Assembly: GCA_937928585.1 (NCBI GenBank)
Contig: CALEZK010000252.1
Span: 1-11,876 of the forward strand
Origin: an uncultured bacterium
GTDB taxonomy: Bacteria > Hydrogenedentota > Hydrogenedentia > Hydrogenedentales > SLHB01
Direction: 5' to 3'
Length of the DNA stretch: 11,876 nt
The notes beneath the pieces were generated by a model. The model did not search any database, was not told where the DNA came from, and saw nothing but the letters and a program-made list of their open reading frames with translations. The position numbers were made by a program, and so were the translations under genes. This document shows, piece after piece, positions 5,738 to 11,876 of this stretch; position 1 is the first letter of the stretch; every line of letters starts with the position of its first letter.

Positions 5738-6130
5738 ATGCATGACCTGACAAATTTACTGGCGCAGATGCACGCCATGATGAACGATTTGCACGGCCAG
5801 GCTCCCTTTGATCAGCTTCGCGGGGCAACCTGGCAGCCCCCGGTCGACATTTATGAGACGGAAGAGCGCATCACCATCGTGGCGGAGTTGCCGGGCGTTG
5901 AAAAGAAGGACATTGACGTCGAGGTGGTCGAAGGCGTGTTGCGGATTACGGGCGTAAAGCACCGGCATGTGCCGGAGGCGACAAGCCATGTCTATCAAAT
6001 GGAGGTTCCCTACGGACCTTTCGCGCGGTTTGTCAGGCTTCCTTGCGCGGTCGATGTTGAGCATATCGAAGCGGAGTATAAGGACGGTTACCTGACGATA
6101 TGCGTCCCGAGAGGCGGTAATCATGAGTAA
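5738..6130 (+). CDS. Hsp20/alpha-crystallin family small heat-shock protein
   Basis: ATP-independent holdase that binds unfolding proteins in the cytoplasm. The ATG at 5738 is chosen because AAAGG lies 7 nt upstream and the promoter -10 ends at 5688; an in-frame GTG at 5693 would fall at the transcription start. The protein is 130 aa: a short Met-rich N-terminal region (residues 1-30), then the alpha-crystallin domain from about PPVDIYETEE (34-43) through ELPGVEKKDI (50-59) and EGVLRI (65-70) to the signature-like AEYKDGYLTICVP (112-124). It ends GGNHE and lacks the C-terminal I/V-X-I/V tail that normally docks subunits into large oligomers. The stop overlaps the lon start by 8 bp (ATGAGTAA), so the two are translationally coupled, linking holding and degradation of damaged proteins. 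Confidence 0.92.
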   Translation: MHDLTNLLAQMHAMMNDLHGQAPFDQLRGATWQPPVDIYETEERITIVAELPGVEKKDIDVEVVEGVLRITGVKHRHVPEATSHVYQMEVPYGPFARFVRLPCAVDVEHIEAEYKDGYLTICVPRGGNHE

Positions 6131-6947
6131 GAAAAAGACTCCCCCAACGGAACAAACGCAAGGTTTGCCGGACACACCGGCGACGTTGCCGTTGCTGATC
6201 GGAAACATCGTGCTGTTCCCGATGTCTGTCGTGCCGTTCCGGATTACGGATGCAACGGATGTGAAACTCATAGACAGCGCGGTCATGGGCTCGAAAATGC
6301 TCGGGCTTGTCGCGCGGAAACCTTCTGCAATCGAAGGGAAAGGCGTGGAGGCGGCGTATGAGGTCGGGTGCGTAGGTCGGGTCATGCAGTTGCAGCGTCT
6401 CCCGGACGGTTCCTTGAACGTTGTCCTGCAGGCGTTGCGCCGCTTTCGCATCGGCGCGGTGGAACAGCGCGAGCCGTTTCCGGTCGTGAAAGCGACTTCA
6501 CTGGAAGAGCCGCCCTACGACAAGAAAAAAATTGCGCCGCTCGTGGCTACGGTGAAGATGCAGATGTCGCGGCTGATCACCTTGTCGCCTGATATCCCCG
6601 ATGCCGCGGCGGGCGTGTTGGACAACATTGACGATCCGGGATTCCTCGCGGACCTGATATCCAGCAATCTCAGCATTCCCGTGGAAGAAAAGCAGCAGTT
6701 GCTGGAAACGGTGGACTGCGTAAAGCGGTTGGACCGCCTTACGCTCGTGCTCGCGCGCGAAGTCGAGATGATGGAGTTGTCCGACAAAATCCGCAATGAC
6801 GCGCGCGGATCCATCGACAAGAGCCAGCGCGAATATTTTCTGCGGCAACAGATGAAAGCCATTCAGGACGAGCTGGGCGAGGGTGAAGATAAACATTCGG
6901 AGGCGGCGGAGTATCGCAAGCAGATCGGCGCGCTGGAACTGACTTGA
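6123..6947 (+). CDS. lon: Lon protease, N-terminal half (gene split by a frameshift/deletion)
   Basis: Encodes the substrate-binding LON domain (about residues 20-210, beginning LPLLIGNIVLFPMSVVPFRI) and the start of the coiled-coil arm (SQREYFLRQQMKAIQDELGE, about 233-252). It ends at a TGA right after KQIGALELT (274 aa), just where intact Lon proteins continue through the linker helix into the ATPase domain. The next bases, in the +1 frame, encode LDRFENMNPAGAEY, the normal continuation. Compared with the E. coli protein as I recall it, about ten linker residues are missing, which fits a deletion of about 32 bp. The start is firm: ATG within the hsp20 end and GAGAGG 8 nt upstream. Either the gene is disrupted, the base calls are wrong, or two polypeptides assemble. 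Confidence 0.88.
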   Translation: MSKKKTPPTEQTQGLPDTPATLPLLIGNIVLFPMSVVPFRITDATDVKLIDSAVMGSKMLGLVARKPSAIEGKGVEAAYEVGCVGRVMQLQRLPDGSLNVVLQALRRFRIGAVEQREPFPVVKATSLEEPPYDKKKIAPLVATVKMQMSRLITLSPDIPDAAAGVLDNIDDPGFLADLISSNLSIPVEEKQQLLETVDCVKRLDRLTLVLAREVEMMELSDKIRNDARGSIDKSQREYFLRQQMKAIQDELGEGEDKHSEAAEYRKQIGALELT

Positions 6948-6960
6948 TCGCTTCGAAAAT

Positions 6961-8508
6961 ATGAACCCGGCCGGCGCCGAGTACCACGTCATCGCGACGT
7001 ACCTGGATTGGATCGTTGAACTCCCGTGGAACGCGGTAACGTATCGTGAGATCGATATCGCGCGCGCCGAGCGTATTCTGAATCAGGACCATTACGGGCT
7101 GGACAAGGTAAAGCGCCGCATCCTCGAACATCTCGCCGTGCGCAAGCTGAAGCCGGACGCATCCGGCGCAATCATCTGCTTCGTCGGGCCGCCGGGCGTT
7201 GGCAAAACTTCGCTCGGGCAGTCCATTGCGCGCGCGCTCGATCGGAAATTCGTCCGGATGTCCCTCGGCGGAATGCGCGACGAGGCGGAAATTCGCGGGC
7301 ACAGAAAAACCTACATCGGCGCGATGCCGGGACGAATCATTCAGTTGATTCGCAAAGCCGGAACGCGCAGCCCCGTATTCGTACTGGATGAAATCGACAA
7401 GCTGGGCAACGATTTCCGCGGCGATCCTTCGTCGGCGTTGCTGGAAGTGTTGGATCCCGCGCAAAACAGCACATTCTCGGATCTGTATTTGAACGTGCCG
7501 TTCGATCTGTCGGATGTCATGTTCGTCGCGACGGCGAATGTGCTGGACACCATTCCCTGGGCCTTGCGCGATCGCATGGAAGTGATCGAAATTCCGGGAT
7601 ACACGGTGGAGGAAAAACTGAGCATCGCCAAGAAGTATCTCGTGCCGAGGCAATTGGAAGCGCACGGCATACCCAAAGGCAAGCTGTCGTTTTCCGCGCA
7701 GGTGCTGCGCCACATCATCACGCGCTACACGCGCGAAGCGGGCGTCCGCAATCTGGATCGCGAGATCGCGAACGTCTGCAGGGGATGCGCGCGCCTGTTC
7801 GCCGAGGGGCGGCGCAAGCCCATCGCCATATCGATGGACGACATCACAACGTATCTTGGCAATCCGCGCGTGAGACCGGAAACCGCGGAGCGCACGCGCA
7901 TTCCCGGTGTCGCTACGGGTCTCGCCTGGACGGCTGTTGGCGGCGACATTTTATTCATCGAAGCGACGCGCATGCCGGGCAAGGGCAATCTCGTTTTGAC
8001 CGGTCAGCTTGGCGACGTGATGAAGGAGTCCGCCCAGGCGGTGTTGAGTTATGTGCGCGCGAATGCGCACGCATTGGGTTTGGATGACGCCGTGTTTACC
8101 ACGTCAGACATACATATTCACGTGCCCGCAGGGGCCGTGCCGAAGGACGGCCCGAGCGCCGGCGTGACGATTCTAACCGCGGTGGCGTCACTCCTGACGG
8201 GCAAGCGCGTAAAAGACAATCTTGCCATGACCGGCGAGATTACCTTGCGCGGACTGGTCCTGCCCGTCGGCGGAATCAAGGAAAAGGTATTGGCTGCCGC
8301 GCGCGCCGGCATTCGCGAAATCATTTTGCCGCGCGCCTGCGAACCAGATCTCTCCGACGTACCAGCCTCGGCCCGCGATCGGTTGAAGTTTCATTTCGTG
8401 GATCGCATGGAGGAAGTGCTCGGCATAGCCCTCGGAGTCCACCCCATCGCACGTTCCAACGGCAGAAAAAAACCGCATACAAAAGCAATCGCATTGGAAT
8501 CACGTTAG
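6961..8508 (+). CDS. lon: Lon protease, ATPase and proteolytic half (separate frame from N-terminal half)
   Basis: 515-residue ORF with the AAA+ and Ser-Lys peptidase domains of the ATP-dependent cytoplasmic protease. Walker A is GPPGVGKTS (residues 76-84), Walker B VFVLDEIDK (139-147), and the arginine-rich RDEAEIRGHRKTYIGAMPG segment is intact. The catalytic dyad is Ser399 in PKDGPSAG and Lys440 in GGIKEK. No internal stops or missing motifs are seen, and the length beyond the linker is normal. The first ATG corresponds to the Met of the internal MNP motif, not to a natural start. There is no good ribosome-binding site, but it is only 13 nt past the stop of the N-terminal half, so re-initiation is conceivable. 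Together the halves (274 + 515 aa) approach the usual length of about 800. Confidence 0.88.
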   Translation: MNPAGAEYHVIATYLDWIVELPWNAVTYREIDIARAERILNQDHYGLDKVKRRILEHLAVRKLKPDASGAIICFVGPPGVGKTSLGQSIARALDRKFVRMSLGGMRDEAEIRGHRKTYIGAMPGRIIQLIRKAGTRSPVFVLDEIDKLGNDFRGDPSSALLEVLDPAQNSTFSDLYLNVPFDLSDVMFVATANVLDTIPWALRDRMEVIEIPGYTVEEKLSIAKKYLVPRQLEAHGIPKGKLSFSAQVLRHIITRYTREAGVRNLDREIANVCRGCARLFAEGRRKPIAISMDDITTYLGNPRVRPETAERTRIPGVATGLAWTAVGGDILFIEATRMPGKGNLVLTGQLGDVMKESAQAVLSYVRANAHALGLDDAVFTTSDIHIHVPAGAVPKDGPSAGVTILTAVASLLTGKRVKDNLAMTGEITLRGLVLPVGGIKEKVLAAARAGIREIILPRACEPDLSDVPASARDRLKFHFVDRMEEVLGIALGVHPIARSNGRKKPHTKAIALESR

Positions 8509-8527
8509 TAGCGAGCGTCTCATATTT

Positions 8528-8576
8528 TCGTGCGCCAACTCGTAATTCATAATCGTAACTCTTAATCATAATCGAT
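8528..8576. repeat. AT-rich dispersed repeat, copy 2
   Basis: Contains TCGTGCGC (8528-8535) and an 18-base segment at 8550-8567 that matches 3664-3681 at 17 of 18 positions, in the same orientation. It also holds several spaced TAATC/CGTAA units. It begins about 20 bp after the lon stop. The palindromic right arm seen in copy 1 is not clearly present. Confidence 0.5.
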
Positions 8577-8580
8577 CTTC

Positions 8581-8624
8581 GCCCCCACCCGCTTAGAAGG
8601 GGGTGGCGCGAAGCGCCGGGGGAG
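8581..8624. repeat. GC-rich palindromic repeat between converging genes
   Basis: CCACCC (8585-8590) can pair with GGGTGG (8601-8606), and next to it GGCGC-GAA-GCGCC (8605-8617) is a perfect short hairpin flanked by G runs. No T-run follows on either strand, so it is not a textbook terminator, although it lies exactly between the converging lon and ThuA genes. Its phrase looks like dispersed intergenic palindromes of other GC-rich genomes, but I could not compare it. Confidence 0.4.
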
Positions 8625-8645
8625 GTCGTCCTCAACCCATCCCAA

Positions 8646-9377
8646 CTACCGCCGGCAGCCCGCCCACTCAATCGACTGCACCAAAATCTTCCGGTACTCC
8701 GGCACCGCAACCGACTTCACGTCGTGGCCCAACGCAAAATAGACGCATCGCGCGTTATGCACGTAATGCGTGCACAACAACGGCTCCGCGACCGTATGCC
8801 CAAACCGTTCCTCGTTTCCCGTCAGCAGCACATTCATGTCAGGCCGCATCAACAAATTAAAATACAACTCGTCGTTCGTGATGAATGGCTTTACCCCTTC
8901 CAGGATGGGATGATGCTCCTGCTTTACGTCCACCCGAAACTCGCGATACGGACCATGCGTCGATTTACCGCTCACCCACATCGCGCCGAGTATATCGATG
9001 GAATCCCGCCACTCCTGCGTATTCGCGACGGAAAAGTGCGTCGCCACCAACCCCTTGCCGTCTTTCAGGAATTGCACAATGCTTTCCTTGACGAAGTCCG
9101 GCGGATTCCCACCCTCCACTTTTAGCTGAATCCACAACAGGACGTCGTAATTCTTCAGATTCTCATATCTGAGGTCTTCAAGATTCTCCGTCACCGTCAA
9201 TGCAATGGATTTATGGTTCGCGTTGATGTCGTCGATGACCTCCGTCATCGTCACGTCCTTATGCGGTCCTGTGCCCAGCATCAGGCATTTCAACGGCGCC
9301 TTCGCCTCTTCCGCCGCGACTGATAACGCAAACACAAACAGCAGCGCGCCCGTAAATAACAATGCTCGAGCTTTCAT
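8646..9377 (-). CDS. Exported ThuA-domain protein
   Basis: ThuA-like (class I glutamine amidotransferase-like fold) protein, a family linked to carbohydrate use in which the exact activity is seldom known. The first 22 residues (MKARALLFTGALLFVFALSV, then AA) form a signal peptide, so it acts in the periplasm or outside the cell. ThuA-type marks are GKGLVATHFS (108-117), the segment GKSTHGPYREF (137-147), HHPILEGVKPF (155-165) with NDELYF (168-173), and near the end RCVYFALGHD (210-219). The 243-residue length suits a single-domain member. AAAGGA lies about 11 nt before the ATG. The gene starts 24 bp after the end of the lipoprotein hydrolase gene on the same strand, so the two form an operon, probably for extracytoplasmic sugar or ester breakdown. 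Confidence 0.88.
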   Translation of the reverse strand: MKARALLFTGALLFVFALSVAAEEAKAPLKCLMLGTGPHKDVTMTEVIDDINANHKSIALTVTENLEDLRYENLKNYDVLLWIQLKVEGGNPPDFVKESIVQFLKDGKGLVATHFSVANTQEWRDSIDILGAMWVSGKSTHGPYREFRVDVKQEHHPILEGVKPFITNDELYFNLLMRPDMNVLLTGNEERFGHTVAEPLLCTHYVHNARCVYFALGHDVKSVAVPEYRKILVQSIEWAGCRR

Positions 9378-9401
9378 GTTCGACGATGTCCTTTCTCAAC
9401 G

Positions 9402-10430
9402 TTATTGTTTAGAAATTCCAAACTGCGCGGTCAGAAAATCCACCAGCGCCGCATTCGCCGGCACTTCCGTGTCTTCCGTTTTCTGCATATCTTCGGCGTG
9501 CAGCACCGTGCACGAAATGTTCAGCGGGTCCATCTTTTCCTTGAGCGCATACCCAAACTTCGGATGATGCACGCCCCAGCCCGGCTTGTCATGTCCCTCA
9601 AGCTCCTTGCCGAAATCGTCGTAGTATATCCGCAGCGTCGAGTTTGGCCCAGGCTTCAGCGGTGCCTTCGGTTCCGAGTAAAACATAATCACGGGTGGAT
9701 CGTCCGCGGTGAGGTAATTGATCGCCGCCGCGCGCTCGTACAGCGCATACGCCTTCGGCGTATCCAACTCTTCCAGCTTTAACCCATACAAAAACGGCAA
9801 CGCCGGATGCTCATATGCGCGCCCGCCAATCACGTCGCGCACCCACCGCGGATCATACGAACACTGCGCGCCATACACGCCAACACACGTCACCCGCGTC
9901 GATTGCCGCAACACCGGATCGCTGTTGTTCGGATCCGCCATCTCCGGATGGAACGCGATCCACAGCGAAATGCCCGCGCCCGCGGAACTTCCGCTCAACG
10001 CGATCCGATCCGGATCGATCTTCAGTTGCCGCGCATGCAGACGCAAGAACTGCAAGGCCCGAGCGCCATCTTCCATCGGACCCGGAAACGGCGCCTGCCG
10101 CGAAAATCGATAATTCGCCGACGCAACCGATATGCCCGCGCCCAAACACCGCTTCAACAAATCCGGGTGCAAAGTCCACTTGTCACCACCCAGAAACCCG
10201 CCGCCATGCCAGAAGATCAACAACGGCGCGGGCCCGCGCGTATCCGCCTGCCACAAATCGAGTACATTGCGCTCGTGCGGACCATACGGCAGATTGAAAT
10301 AATCCGGCCGCGGTTTCGTTTCCGATGGCAGCTTCACACTTGCATCCGCCGCCTTCGGCAATTGCGGCGCGGTTGCGCAGCCAACCGCCACGAAAACGAT
10401 CACAAGCAACAACCACCGAACTAAAAACAT
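9402..10430 (-). CDS. Lipoprotein alpha/beta hydrolase (esterase-like)
   Basis: Alpha/beta-hydrolase-fold enzyme of the HGGG (hormone-sensitive-lipase/BD-FAE-like) esterase group, probably acting on an ester of a carbohydrate or short acyl substrate at the cell envelope. The ATG at 10430 is chosen over the upstream in-frame ATG at 10523 because it starts a lipoprotein signal (MFLVRWLLLVIVFVAVGC, Cys18 as the lipidated residue) and has GAGGGG 7 nt upstream. The protein is then 342 aa. HGGGF (75-79) forms the oxyanion hole and GSSAG (147-151) holds nucleophile Ser149. The His is probably in WGVHHPKFG near the C-terminus; the acid lies around NYLTADDPPV. First gene of a two-gene unit with the ThuA-domain protein. 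The substrate is unknown. Confidence 0.88.
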   Translation of the reverse strand: MFLVRWLLLVIVFVAVGCATAPQLPKAADASVKLPSETKPRPDYFNLPYGPHERNVLDLWQADTRGPAPLLIFWHGGGFLGGDKWTLHPDLLKRCLGAGISVASANYRFSRQAPFPGPMEDGARALQFLRLHARQLKIDPDRIALSGSSAGAGISLWIAFHPEMADPNNSDPVLRQSTRVTCVGVYGAQCSYDPRWVRDVIGGRAYEHPALPFLYGLKLEELDTPKAYALYERAAAINYLTADDPPVIMFYSEPKAPLKPGPNSTLRIYYDDFGKELEGHDKPGWGVHHPKFGYALKEKMDPLNISCTVLHAEDMQKTEDTEVPANAALVDFLTAQFGISKQ

Positions 10431-10588
10431 GAAAGAACCCCTCTTAGTGGAGACAGGCAGCTTTTCCAAAGCGGGCTCGCTCGCGGTTTCACGCCACAAC
10501 CGCAACGCCACCACAACAATCACGCAGCGATGGTAACCCCTTTTCCCCCTCGTGTAAACTGCCTCAACCGCTGCAGGAGATCGTTCCC
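10431..10588. promoter_or_regulatory. Divergent intergenic region
   Basis: 158 bp separate the divergent hydrolase and the unrecognised + strand gene, so promoters for both should lie here. The + strand gene has AGGAGA at 10575-10580, 8 nt before its ATG. TAAACT (10555-10560) could be a -10 but has no convincing -35 box. No clear promoter is visible on the minus strand. Confidence 0.35.
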
Positions 10589-11876
10589 ATGGCCGTCCGC
10601 ATTCACATCGCCGGCGCGCGCAACGTTACGCGGGAAGACTTCCTCGCTGCTTTCGCCGAATTGAAACCCCAAGACGCGTCAGTCGTCAACGGCTGGTGTT
10701 GGATCCAGGCGAGCGTCTGGGGCGTCAACAGCGCGAAATTGGACGAGTGCCTCGCCACATTGCCGGGTCCTTGCCTTCGCATAACCTCCGAAGACGCCTG
10801 CCGCTGGCGTCTGCGCTTGTTCAAGCAAGGCCAGGAACCGTTCTCGATCTGCCATCATTTTACGAGACCCGGCTTCGAAGTATCCGAGAACTCGACGGAA
10901 GAGGCCGACCCACCGTCGCCTGCAATGCGCGCCGATTGGCTCAATCGCATTTGCGCACCCGAGCAAGCCGTCGGCGAAAGTGAAGACTACTTCGGCGAGA
11001 ACGCTGCCGATGAAGAGGAAGCGCGCGCCGCCATGATCGGAATCGCTGATTTCCTCATGGATCAGCGCGAATACTTCGGCGAACGCGTGCCGCGCGAGCT
11101 GGTCGCGCGCCTGCTGGAAATGCCATATGCCGGAGCCATGCGCGAATACTTGTCATGGCATCGCAAATCGCTCCTGGATGCGTTGAAACGTTTTGGCATT
11201 CCACACGAGGAGGCCCGGGTAAACGCGACGCTCGCCGGGGAAAGTGTATCGGACCGCGAGTTTGAAGCCGACCTCGGCAATATGCCGCGCTTCCTCGCCG
11301 ACCTTGGATTCGGCCCACAGTTCGAGTCCTGGGTGGAAGAGTTGAGCCAACCCGTTGCCGAGCCGGAAATAACCGATGCGGAAGTGTCGGAGTTTGCCGC
11401 AATGGTCGATCAGGCGCCGGATTTCGTCGTCTCCGCACCGGACGAATCACCGCCCCGCTGCGCGCTCGAAAACGTGCTCGCATGCTATCTCATCGCACAC
11501 TACTGCGACGACACCGCAAACGTGCTCTTTCGCGTCGCTTCAAAGGAAGATCCCGCATTTCTTCAAACGTGGAAAGTCAGCGAACTGGGTATTTTTCGCA
11601 TCGAAGGCAATACCGTTCTCCTCCAACTGTTTGACAACCAGATGATGTTCACCCTCTACACGCGCGACCTCCTTCAAAAATTGATTGCAGACCTTCCGGA
11701 TGGCGCGGCCCTCGAGATGATCACCGGCTCGGGAAAGTTTGAAGCAGGAAGACAACGCTACCGGGGACGCGTAGAAAGTGGATCGTGGGTGATAGAGAAA
11801 TGGGGGCCCCCAAAGGTAACAGCGGCCTCTCTTCGCGATGCGCTGGCATTGGCAATTGCCATCGACGGCGAAACGC
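10589..11876 (+). CDS. Unrecognised acidic protein, at least 429 aa (3' end missing)
   Basis: An open frame runs from the ATG at 10589 to the window edge without a stop. It has a good Shine-Dalgarno (AGGAGA, 8 nt spacing) and codon use like its neighbours, so it is a real gene. I do not recognise the family. No signal peptide or membrane segment is seen; it is probably cytoplasmic. Layout: an N-terminal alpha/beta-like region (MAVRIHIAGARNVTREDF to CHH, residues 1-90, with Trp/Cys-rich WCW); an acidic linker rich in Glu/Asp/Pro (98-145); a helical segment with two YFGE tetrapeptides (134-137 and 162-165) up to about 250; a second Glu/Pro linker (255-290); a third region (about 291-400) with LLQLFDNQMMFTLYTRD (344-360) and alternating hydrophobic strands. 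It may be a modular regulatory or structural protein. Divergent from the hydrolase gene. Confidence 0.8.
   Translation, partial: MAVRIHIAGARNVTREDFLAAFAELKPQDASVVNGWCWIQASVWGVNSAKLDECLATLPGPCLRITSEDACRWRLRLFKQGQEPFSICHHFTRPGFEVSENSTEEADPPSPAMRADWLNRICAPEQAVGESEDYFGENAADEEEARAAMIGIADFLMDQREYFGERVPRELVARLLEMPYAGAMREYLSWHRKSLLDALKRFGIPHEEARVNATLAGESVSDREFEADLGNMPRFLADLGFGPQFESWVEELSQPVAEPEITDAEVSEFAAMVDQAPDFVVSAPDESPPRCALENVLACYLIAHYCDDTANVLFRVASKEDPAFLQTWKVSELGIFRIEGNTVLLQLFDNQMMFTLYTRDLLQKLIADLPDGAALEMITGSGKFEAGRQRYRGRVESGSWVIEKWGPPKVTAASLRDALALAIAIDGET

Noticed and set aside
6936..6951. Programmed +1 frameshift joining the two lon halves, as in the prfB gene
   Set aside because: The site reads ACT-TGA-T; the P-site codon does not re-pair well in the +1 frame and there is no Shine-Dalgarno-like stimulator just upstream. 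The linker residues would still be missing, so a deletion explains it better.
6739..7713. A 324-codon minus-strand frame inside lon
   Set aside because: It is antisense to well-conserved Lon ATPase sequence, with an Arg/His-rich translation typical of a shadow frame in GC-rich DNA.
10431..10523. The 31-codon N-terminal extension of the alpha/beta hydrolase
   Set aside because: It would bury the lipoprotein signal peptide; the ATG at 10430 has a good GAGGGG site.
10516..10527. The 12-mer ACAATCACGCAG shared with 4141-4152
   Set aside because: A few 12-base matches are expected by chance in a window this long; the flanks do not match.
11055..11483. A 142-codon Arg-rich minus-strand frame at the right end
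   Set aside because: It is the complement of the long open + strand frame beginning at 10589, which has a ribosome-binding site and balanced composition.

Overview
The window is GC-rich bacterial chromosomal DNA. It carries ten protein-coding segments, three of which are broken or incomplete: one gene runs off each end, and lon is split in two. The gene content suggests a heterotrophic bacterium of the PVC group or the Hydrogenedentes kind. This rests on a Tat-exported sulfatase, an exported ThuA-domain protein paired with a lipoprotein alpha/beta hydrolase, and a prepilin-like protein with a GFTLIELLVVIAIIGILAAI leader and an H-X-DG tail motif, all typical of those lineages. The assignment is inference from family content only; no rRNA or phylogenetic marker was analysed.

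Left block (1-3591, + strand): the 3' part of a nicotinamidase gene (pncA) overlaps a nicotinate phosphoribosyltransferase gene (pncB-type) by 8 bp. Together they form the nicotinamide -> nicotinic acid -> NaMN salvage route. A 222-bp gap follows, containing four alternating copies of ATTTYTCAC arranged as two long-loop inverted repeats. A Tat-exported sulfatase gene with a strong Shine-Dalgarno comes next.

Middle (3592-5700): a gene-poor stretch of about 600 bp holds an AT-rich palindromic repeat, a G-rich segment with terminator-like hairpins, and a strong minus-strand terminator. The minus-strand unit that uses this terminator reads (from 5555 downward) a small exported His/Cys-rich protein, then a prepilin-like protein with a His-rich C-terminus. 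A three-hairpin 3' tail follows; its central part resembles a degenerate tRNA T-arm.

Right-centre (5611-8508, + strand): back-to-back sigma70-like promoters separate the small exported protein from an hsp20-lon stress operon. hsp20 and lon overlap by 8 bp. lon is interrupted: an apparent deletion of about 32 bp in the linker before the ATPase domain splits it into a substrate-binding/coiled-coil half and an ATPase/protease half, both with intact motifs.

Right block (8509-11876): the lon end and a minus-strand two-gene unit (lipoprotein alpha/beta hydrolase -> ThuA-domain protein, 24 bp apart) converge on a repeat-containing spacer. Divergent from that unit is a long reading frame (10589 to the window end, at least 429 codons, no stop) encoding an acidic, apparently cytoplasmic protein that I do not recognise.

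The points most worth checking are the split lon, the repeat architecture upstream of the sulfatase, the tRNA-like 3' tail of the prepilin gene, and the unrecognised protein at the right edge.
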